DNA of 64,000 nucleotides, from the NCBI GenBank assembly GCA_013350335.1, contig CM023540.1, forward strand, positions 34,121,925 through 34,185,924, in the 5' to 3' direction. Below the pieces are notes generated by a model. The model was not told the DNA's origin and did not search any database. It saw only the letters and a program-made list of their open reading frames with translations. Source of the stretch: Chimonanthus salicifolius. Its lineage: Eukaryota; Streptophyta; Magnoliopsida; Laurales; Calycanthaceae. Shown here piece by piece: positions 11,099 to 21,759 of the stretch (positions are counted from its first letter, which is position 1; each line of letters starts with the position of its first letter). The position numbers and the translations under genes are program-made.

Positions 11099-11556
11099 AA
11101 AGAAATTGTTAATTGTATATGAAACCTTATTCTTAGGTTTCCTTTTGAAATATTGTCCTACTTTAAATTTATGGAAATAAAAATAACAGGTTGGATAGAA
11201 ATTCTAATTTTAATAAAATATTTATTAAAAATAATTGAAGTTAAAAGACGTGCAATTTATCATAACTCAAACTTTCAGACTAATTAATCTTTGGAAAATA
11301 GAAAACATTTTATCAAGGGTGGTGTATCATCATGGAAATTTACAGTAAAAATTTAGTGTACAAATCATTATCCTTATAAAAGAGCCTTCAAAAATGAAAT
11401 ATGCATGCACCATTGATTCCTCATTACAGTCAAACTTGGACATCTATTAGACATGGAGGGTCTGGACTCTGGACTATATATAATTATTAGTAGGCCACTA
11501 CTTGGTCATGGGAATATGCAAACAGCTTGGTTTTCTGAAAGTTTTTACTCAAGATG
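11099..11556 (+). promoter_or_regulatory. Lectin promoter and exon 1, gene E
   Basis: The upstream part matches 62297-62700. The core promoter has 'catgcaccattgattcctcattacagtc', 'gggtctggactctgg', TATA at 11474-11482 and 'gtaggccactacttggtcatg'. Exon 1 ends with actcaagATG (11554-11556). The next bases are ggattc where all other copies read gtatac or gtatgc, so the splice donor GT has become GG. If transcribed, exon 1 could not be spliced normally to exon 2. Confidence 0.6.
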
Positions 11557-12715
11557 GGATTCTTCCACCTCAAGTTCTAAGTTTTAAGAATGTTATTTAT
11601 TTTTATTTTTCAATTACCTATTATTTGAGTTATTCTCACCTCACCTCTTTTTTGAGTTTGAGTATTTATAATATCATATTTTAACTCAATGTTGGATATC
11701 TCAATTGATTGGACCCCGTCTCCTGCAGTGGGAGTTCTCCAGTTCAATCATTGACGGTGTTAACCAGGTGCATACTATTGTGGGTGTGGGGCATCTCCTC
11801 TGGGAGTTTTGGTATGGTTTAAAGGGGTCGAAGGCGTTGGTTGGTCAGGAGTTTCCCCTAGGTCTAAAAAAAAAAATTAATTATTATATATGATTTGTGC
11901 ATTCAGTACAACAAGAAAATGATGAAAATATTCAGTACAATTGTTCTAAATAAATCAAGGGTGTCTATTTTAACACAGGCATTATCTTTTAGGAGGCATG
12001 GGTTTTAGGGAACTTCCCATTTTGCCTCTCATCCATTCACAGAAATTAGTTCACTCTCCAGTGAATTGATTCAGTCATCCGGTGCACCGAATTTGACTCT
12101 TTCCATTTCTAAGTGAATCAATTCACTCATCGGTATACCGAACTTGACTCTTTCTATTTCCAAGTGAATCTGTTCACTCATCGGTATCGGACAGGTAAAT
12201 CGATTCATTGGAAAGTGAACCGATTTCCGCGGAGGCAAAGTAGGAAATTCAAAAAAACCGTGTCTCTTAAAAGATAATGTCCGTGTTAGGATGAACACTC
12301 TAAATCTATTATATTATTTTTTATTAATATTATTCTCGTACTTTCTCATTTAAAATATATTTTAAAATAATACCGATTTTCCAAGTACACTTGGCACACG
12401 TGTTAATGTCCGACACACACACCTGTACCATTCAACTTATTTTCTTTCATTTTTCACCCTCTAGTTTTGATATTAGTTTTCTGTTATTCCTTCTTAAAAA
12501 ATCAGTTGATGATGCTAGGACCAAAAGGAGAACCTGTTGGTGAACGCTGGGATGATCTGTACGTCGACTCTCGGAAAAATGTAATTTACATCTGCCATGA
12601 TAGGGATTCGATCAGCGGTATTGCCTCAGAGCATCAATCAGGGGATTTTCGCCTTGGCAGATCACGTCGAAGGGTATTGTCTGGTGGAGATGGTGACACT
12701 GACGAGTTTAATGTG
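11554..12715 (+). pseudogene. Jacalin-related lectin gene E, no exon 3
   Basis: Exon 1 supplies the ATG at 11554-11556. Exon 2 (12506-12715) follows an acceptor aaatcag and reads LMMLGPKGEPVGERWDD, then NVIYICHDRDSISGI, then LSGGDGDTDEFNV before a gtaatg donor. These are the K/L-G-P-x-G loop and early beta strands of the jacalin fold. It has several substitutions (GIASEHQ for the usual SIQxxY). No exon 3 lies downstream on this strand before the minus-strand cluster. Together with the lost exon 1 donor, this makes it a pseudogene. Confidence 0.7.
11959..12300. mobile_element. MITE in intron 1 of gene E
   Basis: A 342-bp element has inverted repeats of about 70 bp. The left arm starts GGGTGTCTATTTTAACAC and the right arm is the complement of GAGTGTTCATCCTAACAC; the arms continue through cattatcttttarg to ttttgcctc. 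It is flanked by taaatcaa (11951-11958) and taaatcta (12301-12308), a 7 of 8 match that fits an 8-bp TSD. The centre holds two copies of an approximately 51-bp unit (gactctttcyatttcyaagtg). It is non-coding, and lies in the first intron. Confidence 0.75.
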
Positions 12716-13227
12716 GTAATGGAAACTAACATCCACACCTTCCTATATATGCCATTAGATTTCTTATAATTACTTATAAACAACGAGGTGCAAATGCCAT
12801 TATATTTCTACGCTGATTATCAGACCATTAGGCTATCCTTTTTCTAGGGCTGCAATTGGGGCTGGGTTGGGTGAGATTTTAGGTCTATCTGTGCCCACAC
12901 AAATGTTGACCTGATTTATTTAAAACTCATCTTAGCTCATATTACATTTGTAGGATCTGATTTTGATTTCAAATCCAAAATATATATCCAGTCTTATTTG
13001 GATTTGTGCTAATTTTGGACAAAAATGGAAATCTTTGTTTTATTTTATTAAAAAGTATTATTGGTGATGTCTAAAATTGGTTTTAATTTCTATTTAAAGT
13101 TTTAAACTATTAATATGAAACAATGTTTTTAGACTCAAGTTTTTCAAAACAAAACGTCAAATAACCAACTCTCATTTTCACTCTAGAAAGGAAGAGGTTG
13201 TTTTAATTTTAATGCAAGTGAGGAATT
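12716..13227. other. Sequence after gene E exon 2
   Basis: Intron 2-like sequence soon ends. At 12847 'tagggctgcaattggggctgggttggg' looks like the left end of a GGGTCGGGTT-type hAT MITE, but no right end was found. No exon 3 is present. Confidence 0.4.
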
Positions 13228-13690
13228 GTAAAATATCTTAACTAAATTTTCTCAACTTATAAGTGGCTTTTATTTCAAAAATCGAATGGAGAAACTAGTC
13301 TGAGATTTAGGAGATGGACTAAGATTTCAGTTTACTATAGTAATTTCAGAACTTTTGAATTTTATTTAATTTTAAGAAATTTGAAGAATTTATTTTGTGG
13401 AGATTTATTATCTAAAAATTTCATCAAAATGTTAAATTCCATATCTACCCAATCTAATGTGGATCTTGTCCTTTTATTTTTGGCTTGGCTCATATTGTGG
13501 GCCTTTTTAATTGTCTTGGCCTTGTGTTCCCTCTACCTTTCGGAGGAGAAGTTGAATGAATTGCTTACCAATCATTTTAAAAAAAATGTTAGAAAGAATA
13601 GACCTATCATCAATTCTTGGGTTGGGGTTGTGAACATAAAAAAATATTTTTATTATTATTATTTTTGCTTTTCAAAGTTGATAGGCAAAT
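13228..13690. repeat. Segmental duplicate, right copy
   Basis: This is the partner of 7738-8225 in direct orientation. It ends near 13690, where sequence related to the small LTR at 51477 begins. The frame at 13381-13701 has no lectin or transposon signature and is not called as a gene. Confidence 0.7.
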
Positions 13691-13691
13691 C

Positions 13692-13830
13692 TGTGAAATA
13701 ATGTGGTGTCTCCCTTAATTAAGGAGAGACAGTAGATTTCATTTTATACAAAAAAGAGCTTACATATATAAAAAGAGAATCAAATAGAAGAGGAATATAC
13801 AATATTAGAAAAATCCTAAGAAAAATCTTC
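13692..13830. mobile_element. Small LTR fragment
   Basis: The run TGTGAAATAATGTGGTGTCTC, the 'aaggagagaca' word, and 'acatatataaaaagagaatcaaatagaag' match the left two thirds of the small LTR at 51477-51683. The right end could not be placed, so it is listed as a fragment. Confidence 0.45.
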
Positions 13831-14893
13831 AATGGATCCTACGCATCTATTCATTTATCCATAATTGAGATAATGATCAGAAGATTTTTGGATCCATCAA
13901 AAAAATACATATAAAAATCCCTTAGATGAATAGATCTATAATTTTTCAAAATTCTCAAGATTCAATTTTATCTAATGGTGAATGTTCATAGAGTTAGACT
14001 AATAGGTTGTGTAACTTAAATTACAGTCAAAATGGGCATGAGTTAAATCCATGAGTAGATGTGTTACGGAGAAGAGATGTTGGGGCCATGATGAGTCCCA
14101 TCTAGCAATGTTCTTAAAATGTTATTTGAAGATACGTCTTTATTTGATTTGATTAATTAGTTTATAAATAAAGATGGTAAAACTCATTTAGAAATAATAA
14201 ATACACCGCTACGGCTTTTATTTTATTTAAAAGAAAAAAAAAACAAAGTTCATGTATATAAATATTTATTTAATAAATTATATTCAATATAAATTTATTT
14301 TAAAGGATTCAATAATTGAGGGAGATGAAAGTATGTCACTTTGTACACTTTTACTTTAAACATGAAGAATCTTTGTATGGAAAGAGTAGGGCCCTTCTCT
14401 TCTCTAATACGTCAACCAACAAGGCAACAATAAAAATGAAAGGAAGCCGACACTCCGAAAGCCGAAGACTCTCCGAAAGACGCCGACGACTCTCCGAAAT
14501 CCGACGCTCCATCATCTTTCGGACCCAGGAAAGTTATTATTAAATTTGATACCTGATTGATTTGGTTAACCTTTTTCGTGTTAATAAAGAATTGGACTAA
14601 TATCAATTTTTTGGTTAATGACATTCATGCTTAATAATAATAATCTTTTACCATTGTTTAAACCAACAGTAATCAAACTCGATTAAACCTATGTGATCAA
14701 TATAATATTAAAAATAATAATAATTTAATAATTAAAATTATATTTTCATTAAAAAAATTAGAAAGATATTTTAATTAATTAAAAAGATCCTTCCAGAAAG
14801 TGCATTGAAAGAGAAGAATACTAACTTCTAAAACAAATATTTTTAATACTCTATAAGTCAATAGTATCCATTATCTTATTGTGAGTATAAGTA
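13831..14893. other. AT-rich intergenic, nothing recognised
   Basis: No exon, element end or RNA gene was recognised. The short frames at 14316-14624 include a locally repeated cgaaagccga motif (about 14440-14510) and have no other support. Confidence 0.35.
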
Positions 14894-14901
14894 CTCTCAC
14901 G

Positions 14902-15261
14902 CAGGGGTCAAAATATCGGTAAAACCGATATATCGGCCGTAATATCGGCCGATATTTTTATCTCTCAGCCCGATATAGGCATTTTCTCTCTCCTCCGATA
15001 TCGGAACCGTGAAAAAACCTCAAAAAACCGTGAGACCCCGTGAAACCCGTGAACCCTGAACCGTGAAAAACCGTATCGGTGTTTTTTAAAAAAAAAATTA
15101 AAAAAAAATATTTAAATACCGATATTTATGAATATCGGCCATATCGGCTGATATTCGGTATGTACGGCCGATACTTATTGTATCGGCCGATATTACTCGG
15201 TTTTAAAAAACCAATATATATCGGCCGATACGATATGTATCGGCCGATATTTGTACCTTAG
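14902..15261. mobile_element. hAT-type MITE with tatcggccgatat repeats
   Basis: A 360-bp element has ends CAGGGGTCAAAATATCGG at the left and the complement of CTAAGGTACAAATATCGG at the right. The direct repeats ctctcacg at 14894-14901 and 15262-15269 are a perfect 8-bp TSD. The interior contains seven or more copies of the palindrome tatcggccgata or variants, and short 'ccgtgaaaaacc' repeats. There is no coding capacity. The intact TSD shows that it is a true transposition product of the hAT class and defines the ends of this repeat family. Confidence 0.88.
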
Positions 15262-15269
15262 CTCTCACG

Positions 15270-16458
15270 CATAAGTAAAAAATATATTTTTTACGAGATT
15301 CAAAATTCCAAATGACATTTGGTATTCGACTTGGTTGATACTTTGATTTAAAATATCAATCTTCGATTTTTCTGTCAAGAGACTTCGATTTTCCTTTTTA
15401 AGTGTGAAATTACTATTTTACCCTTTCATGTTTTGATAGCTTGATCGAACATTCAGTTCATTATATGTTTGTTCGGACGATCAGAATGTCCGAACGAATG
15501 ATTCCATATAAAATGAAATCGTCCGAAAAGGGAAAAAAAATAATATTTATGTTATTTTTTATTTAATTTTATCAAATTCTATAGTATAGCAAATAGGAAA
15601 ATCATTTAAATCAGAAATAATGGATGAGAGTTGTCTAAACATATGGACTTCTTGCTAAATGACTTCTTCAATACCCTTCTTTTCTATGCTCAAAATACAC
15701 AATTATAACCACCAAGAATTTCAAACTAAGTTAAAAATTAACTAGTTGAAGTTAAATAGTCTATAACATAATTTAGATAGTTCGGGCCAACTTACAAAAA
15801 TCCAACTCAACTCATGTCAAAACTTATTGAAGTTGATCTGACTCGATACAAATTGCTAATCCAACTTGAATTTTTAACCCGACATAACTCCATTGATGAC
15901 TCAACCAGAGCTGACCCAATTTGGATCAGCAGCCCCTTCGTCTGTGTTTTTCTACTCCAGCTTAAATAGAACTAATATTCAAGATAATTCTTCATTTAAA
16001 ATATAAAAAAAGGTTTTCAAACGTGAAATTAAAATAAATCTTTGATGAATATCATATTTAATTAAATAAATATTACACCCAGACAAGAACGATATAAGTC
16101 ATATCAGGAAAATAATTATAAACTATTTGACTAATGTCACTCGCATGATACATGTGCTTCTTGCTTAGTTTTAAAAAGAAATAATAATTCGAACAATTTT
16201 AATATTCTAGATTCACCATGAATCTAGATAGATTCTATCAATTTTTTAAAAACTACCTCTATTTTCGTACAGATGTCTCAATCCACCAAATATCAACATT
16301 TTTAATGAAAAACCATCAACAGACTCTAAAACATCACACCAAACATCTTAACTAGTGTCAAATAGTGTCCATATCAAAAGCAAATGACTTAAAAAAGAAA
16401 TATACAGATCTCAATAATTTACGTCTGAAACTCCTATAATCTCTTTTCTTTTCGACGA
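15270..16458. other. Downstream flank of gene G
   Basis: From about 16130 to 16458 the sequence is the conserved 3' flank of type 2 lectins. Parts recur in the same orientation at 30120-30245 and 30660-30790, and inverted at 39110-39222. The stretch 15270-16130 is AT-rich with nothing recognised. Confidence 0.4.
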
Positions 16459-17314
16459 TCACTCGCTCATCTCTTCCATTTGGGTGGCCGCTGTTTTTAC
16501 ATAAACACCAATGGCACGAAGACACTTACGATCATAATATCCATGAAAGCCAAAAAACATGCCACAATCCATTCCAAAGCCAAACCGGGTGCCGGACTCT
16601 GTACCAAATGGTCCAAAAGTCTTGCATTCGCCACTTTCTGCATTCTTTATGGTAATAGTGAGAGATCTTATTTTATTATTCTGTCCCGAAATTTGATCAT
16701 AATACCCGCTCACACAAACAATGCTTTCAACTGCACTCAACTGAATCTGCAAAACAAACGCAAACATGTCTTAATATGTTGTGTCTGACAACCAAAAGGG
16801 ACATTGCCACTGGTTAAACCCAGTCAGCTGTATTTTGAGGTACGGGGTTATGCATTTATATAAGAAGTAGTTAAAATTACAGAGACCCTGATTGAGAAAT
16901 GACAAGATTTACAACGGTTGACTTTCTAAGTATGAGAAGATCTCAGTCTATAATGTTGGAGATTATGATTACACAATAATTTTATGACCTTGGGTGCTGG
17001 CTATAGATAACAAGTAAGTTGTCTAATGAAAAAAAAATAAAGATCACATAGAAAGTGCTTGATTAAGATTAGGATTACGAACTTCTCATTACCACATCAA
17101 AATAACGACCATATTGAGCACCGCGGCTGGCTGACAATTTAGCATATCTGTCGGAGGGATCCTGTTTATATGCAACTTGAATGGAGTTGATGTTGTCGTC
17201 ATGAAAGATATAAATAGTTGATACCAAACCAAGACCACATTCATCCCAACAATATCCATTCGTGTCCCCTCTCGGCCCTATCTTCATCACTACCTCTTCC
17301 ACGCTTTCAATACT
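16459..17314 (-). CDS. Jacalin-related lectin gene G (type 2)
   Basis: Two exons on the minus strand are joined in phase: exon 2 at 17314-17093 and exon 3 at 16746-16459. Their splice sites are intact (cttcag acceptor, gtaatg donor, ttgcag acceptor). The product is a single jacalin-type beta-prism domain: MKIGPRGDTNGYCWDECGLG, then the strand INSIQVAY, then IQLSAVESIVCVSGYY, IRSLTITIKN, FGPFG, FFGFHGYY and CLRAIGVYV. In gene H and P the start is MEE four codons into exon 2. Here that codon is GTG, so the first ATG is at the VVMKIG position, giving about 160 residues. A 2.36-kb LTR element sits upstream. Jacalin-related lectins usually bind mannose-, glucose- or galactose-type glycans in the cytosol or nucleus. 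It may be a functional gene or a recent pseudogene. Confidence 0.7.
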
Positions 17315-17399
17315 CTGAAGATCCAAAACAAAATAAAATGTAACAAAAAACATGAATAATGTCAGCTAATTTTCTTAAAATAATATGTTCATTCAAATT

Positions 17400-17684
17400 T
17401 CACTAACCCAACAACTGTCAGTACACCATTTTGAAAAATTTATCACCACAAGTTAATATACTCTGGAAACTGTAACAGCTAATAATAAACGCAACAATGG
17501 TAAAATCACTTTGAACTGAAACTCATTTATATCCTTAAAGTCGAGTGAGAAAAAATAAAAAATTCAAGATACATTTACTATTTTTCAAACAATTATTAAA
17601 TCCAACAATGAATCTCAGTTAGATGAAAAGTTCAAAGTGCCTTCTTGATCACTAAAGGGTACTAAGGTTTATGATAAGTTTGAG

Positions 17685-17720
<36 letters not shown>

Positions 17721-17734
17721 CCAGTGTTGAATCA
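17400..17734. other. Upstream region of gene G with (TA)n
   Basis: This region matches the sequence upstream of gene H ('accaaatttatcaccacaa', 'ccagtgttgaatca'). A (TA)16 run lies at 17686-17717. The match to the H upstream region stops at 17734, where the LTR element begins, and resumes after 20092 with 'cagaggctaaac'. The insertion therefore split the 5' region of gene G. Confidence 0.6.
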
Positions 17735-20092
17735 TGTTGGATTATAATTAGGATTTTAGAATAATTAGAATAATTATGTTATTAGGATTTCTAGTTTAGG
17801 TTTACAATGTGTATTTAATTTATAATTAATTAAGAATTTGAGTTTGTTTGTGATAGCAATAGAGTCAGATAAAGACTATATATAAATGTAATAGCAGAGA
17901 AATTTAACATAATTCATATTTTTATTTTTCTACGTGGTATCAACTAGAACACGATTCTATTGAGTGATCATCTGATAAACAATCTCTTCTTGTCTCTCTC
18001 TGCTAGAGGAGATACATCGGCTCAGGGAGGGAGGGAGACCTAAATCACTCTTTCATTATTTTCTGCAACGCGTGTGACGAGTTTGGTCTGGTGTGTTGTT
18101 GGGCTTCTGCTGAAACTGCTGCTCTTCATCAGCCAGCAGCCAAGATCTGCCCATCTGTGAGCCATTTTTTTGGGGCTGGAACACACACCGGTTATTGTCC
18201 CTGCTGTTTGACACCTGCCCATTCTGTTTTGGTGCAAGCCCTATTCGATCTTCTGCAAGGCAGAAAAGTTGGGCCTCGGCTTCAGATCTCAGTCTGCGTT
18301 TCAGCACACTCTGCCTAGTTTTGTCTTCAATCTGTCCAAGCAGCGCGCAGAGAGCCACTGTTGCCTAGATCTGCAGATCTGGTTCAAGTTCTTCAACTCA
18401 GATCTGAGTGATTTGTGATCTGCCACAAACCGCTTCCAGCAGAAGACTTCCAACGCCATCTGTGAAACATATTTCAAAACCTTTGAAGATCTGCTCCTCA
18501 ATTCGACCAGCGTTTTTCGCCTAATACGTCCTCAGATTCGTGCCCAATCGCCCAGATCTAGCTCTGTTTCAACGCCTGAGGCACATGCAGTACCTTCTCT
18601 TGGTCTTGTTGACCGCTGATAGCGGTTTATAAGCCCACCTGTGCACATCGTTCTTACCCAGCACTGCTGCCTCTGTCCTCTGCCTTTGTTTCTGCAGTTT
18701 GCCTAGCGGGCCTGTTCCAGCAACACTTGACTGCTGTCCCGTTGCACCCTGTCCGCTCTGGTTTTGCACACGATCTTACTACTGTACTCAGATTGCCAAT
18801 CGCAGATGTGCTCTTTTATTTTTGGACTGTTTTTGGCAACAACAACTCAGGATTTCCTGAACTCGATACAAGCATAGTTTGAAGGAGGTTTTGGATGCCC
18901 CAAATGTCATGGCTTTGATAAAGGATACAAAAGCGGCACAAGAGGTCCGAGTTCTTAAGGATTTCTTCACCATGTTGTCAAATGATCAATTCCATAGCTA
19001 TTTGCTTTTGGAGGCAGAGAGGCGATAATTGAGACCTATCACTGAGAACAAATCACGTCTAGTTCTTGCTCATGCAACATCTGGATCAGTTTTCTGAGAT
19101 CTGGTCTCTCTGACTTGCATATCTAATTACAAATCTGCCCACTTATTTTGCCCCTTCAGAATACCCGCTCAAGTGCTTGCTTTCTGTTGTTGTAGATATA
19201 GTTTTGCACCATTGTTGTTTCTGATGTTTTTTCTTGCCACAATCTACAAGTTATGTGCCAAGAAGAAATGGACGCAAATTGCCTTTCTCTTCCTTAATTG
19301 AAGTAAGAGACACAAATTGCCTTTCTCCTCTTTAATCGAAGTAAGGGACACAAATTGTTATTCTCTTATTTTTGTCATTTATCGAAAATGAGTCAGTATA
19401 TTTCGGACACATATCCATTTGTTATGGAATTAATCCGCTCCTTTTATTTAGAGGACTCTGATTTGTCCCCATTGTTTGTTGTCCTTTTATGGCTATAGTG
19501 TTATTTGTTGTCCTTTTATGACTACAGCCTTATTTGCTTGTCTTTATGAATTCAGCCATTGTTTGTTGGTCTTTTATAGCTACAGTCATATTTGCTCGTC
19601 TTTACGACTTCCGCCTTTGTTTGCTGGCCTTTATGGATACAGTTGTTTGCTGGCCTTTATGTGATGGCTTCAGTCCTATTTTGGTATTTATTGTGCCCTT
19701 GTTTTTAAGGTGTTTACCACCTGTCATTTTGCAGCCAATCAACATTCTCTCTTCAACACATATTTACAATCATTCAGTACGCTGCCTCTTCAAAAATTTT
19801 GCAGCCAAACAATGTGTTGCTTCTTCAACAAATATTCGTGGCCAGTTGATGAGCCACTTTTGCAGTTCATCTACCGTTTTCTCACGTTCTAAATCAGCTT
19901 GTGGGGGTGTGTTGGAATATAATTAGAATTTTAGAATAATTATGTTATTAGGATTCCTAGTTTAGATTTACATCTAATTAAGAGGTGCATTTGATTTATA
20001 ATTAATTAAGAGTTTGAGTTTGTTAATGATAATCCTAGGGTCGGCTAGAGACCATAGAGATTTAATATAATATATAGTTTTATTTTTCTATA
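17735..20092 (+). mobile_element. Non-autonomous LTR element carrying pelota piece
   Basis: The 5' LTR (17735-17934, about 200 bp) starts TGTTGGATTATAATTAGG. It is followed directly by tggtatcaac, the usual plant primer-binding match to initiator Met-tRNA. The 3' LTR (19910-20092) is preceded by the purine tract gtgggggtg. The flanks, aatca before and gatca after, fit a 5-bp TSD with one change. The interior of about 1.98 kb has no gag, protease, integrase or reverse transcriptase. This makes it a TRIM- or LARD-like passenger element, probably mobilised by a Copia relative. It inserted upstream of lectin gene G, and its interior carries a fragment of a cellular gene at 18867-18986. Confidence 0.85.
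18867..18986 (+). pseudogene. Captured fragment of pelota gene
   Basis: Forty in-frame codons read [20 protein letters not shown] followed by [20 protein letters not shown]. This agrees closely with the C-terminal central region of plant pelota (PEL1/Dom34), the ribosome-rescue factor that works with Hbs1 in no-go decay. In the intact protein the segment continues into a conserved R-A-C-Y-G-P-K-H-V-E block. Here homology stops exactly after SND and unrelated residues lead to a stop 14 codons later. The fragment lies inside the LTR element, so it was transduced from a cellular gene. It cannot make a working pelota. The identification rests on memory of the family. Confidence 0.75.
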
Positions 20093-20389
20093 GATCACGT
20101 TAAAACAACTCAGAGGCTAAACGATGAAAGGAGAAAGACAACAGACACGTAAATGAAAGAAACATTCGGAGAATCCTAAACCATTTAACACACATTTGTA
20201 AATGGAACTTTATCCATACAATTTTTTGTTATCGCAGACCATTTCCTAAATGAATATTTTTTCTGATATTTCTCCCTTATATAACGATTAAAATATGACA
20301 ATCTAAGTACCCAAACTCAAAATAGGTGAAGTGAAACAACTCAAATAACAGTAATGGAAGAAATTAAAATAAAATAAAATAAAAAGATA
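20093..20389. other. Distal part of gene G upstream region
   Basis: The left part continues the region upstream of gene G beyond the LTR element (cagaggctaaacgatgaaa, compare 22362). From about 20200 to 20389 it merges with the 3' flank of gene H. A clear TATA box on the minus strand could not be placed. Confidence 0.4.
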
Positions 20390-21665
20390 TTAAAGAGCTA
20401 TGTCTGCAACTCCTACCTCTTTTCCTGTCGCAACCATTGATGATTTCTTGCACTTCTCATCCATTTGGGTGGCTGATGTTTTAACATAAACACCAATGGC
20501 ACGAAGATATCTATCATCAGAATATCCATGAAATCCTCCAAACATGTCACAACCCATTCGAAAGCTGAATCGGGTGTCAGGATCTCCATCATAAAAGACA
20601 TGCTGTTTAGCAAATGGTCCAAAAGTCTTGCATTCTCCACTTTCTGCATTCTTTATGGTAATAGTGAGAGACTTTATTCCGCCAGATCTATCACAACGCC
20701 CGCTCACACAAACAATTCTTTCATTTGCACTCAACTGAATCTGCAAAACCAACGCAAACATGAAATAAGATGGTGTTTTTAACAACTAAAAGAGACTTTG
20801 CCAATGCTGAAACCCATTGACCTGAAATTTTGAGGTACGTTGTTATGCATTTACAAAGAAGAATTAATAAAATCCTAATGTTTAATTAGAAGATGGCGAG
20901 ATTGAATGCTGTTGAAGTCGAAGAAGTTTGTGACGAATAGAAGGAGTTTTTACTAGGAAGATTCAAACTCAAAAGATGAAAATTCACTCAAACAGGGTAC
21001 CCCTAAATTATAATCTCTTATTTTCTACATATTTGATTCTACCCTAATGATTGTCAACAGAAAGAATTAAGTTTGAATTTTTGAAGATTGAAAATTCTAA
21101 AGGACTAGAGGTGAAAAAAACACACTTAAATCATTAATGTTATTTAAACAAAATACATCAATGTATGGTAGATCCCTCATCAAAAAAAGGAAAAATGAGT
21201 ATTCGATTTCCACTATTCTTACAGAAGTAGAAGGCTTTTGATTTAAAAAGGAAAAGCAATTTCCACTACCAAAAAGAAACTGCAAACACTTTCTTCCACT
21301 CCAAATACATTTCTTGAGTCTTACAACCGCATCCACACCAAATGTACAAATTCATTTATTTTATGACCATAGATGCGGGTATAAAAAACAAAGATCATAT
21401 AAGAAGCGCTTGATTATGATTATGCACTTCTAATTACCACATCAAAATTATCACCATATCCACCACCGCGCCTGGCCGACAATTTAGCACATCTATCGGA
21501 GGGATCCTGTATATATGCAACTTGAATGGAGTTGATGTACTTTTCATGAAAGATATAAAGAGTTGTTATCAAGCCAAGACCATGTTCATCCCAACAATCT
21601 CCTTGTTCTGTGTCCCCTTTCGCCTCCACCTTCATCACTATTTCTTCTTCCATGCTTTCAATACT
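20390..21665 (-). CDS. Jacalin-related lectin gene H (type 2)
   Basis: Exon 2 lies at 21665-21438 and exon 3 at 20740-20390, with intact splice sites (catcag acceptor, gtaatt donor, ttgcag acceptor). Starting at the ATG at 21653, the protein has about 188 residues and no stop. Exon 2 reads MEEEIVMKVEAKGDTEQGDC, then WDEHGLG and INSIQVAY. Exon 3 gives IQLSANERIVCVSG, IKSLTITIKN, FGPFAKQ, FGGFHGYSDD and YLRAIGVYV. Two oddities are visible. The usual K-x-G-P of the first loop is KVEAKG. After FGPFA there is an extra KQHVFYDGDPD, about six residues longer than in relatives. The C-terminus has an additional 20 residues after MDEK. A first exon is inferred further upstream, near 22770-22820. Sugar binding is the family role; specificity is unknown. 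Confidence 0.78.
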
Positions 21666-21759
21666 CTGATGATCCAAAACAAAATAAAATGTTACAGAAA
21701 CACACATGAATAATCTTTGCCATGTTTTTATGATTATATGTCGATACAAATTTCCCTAG

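Noticed and set aside
18040..18501. Several frames of 65-100 residues within the LTR element interior
   Set aside because: No gag, protease or reverse transcriptase motif is seen, and frames overlap on both strands. Only the pelota fragment at 18867-18986 is supported.
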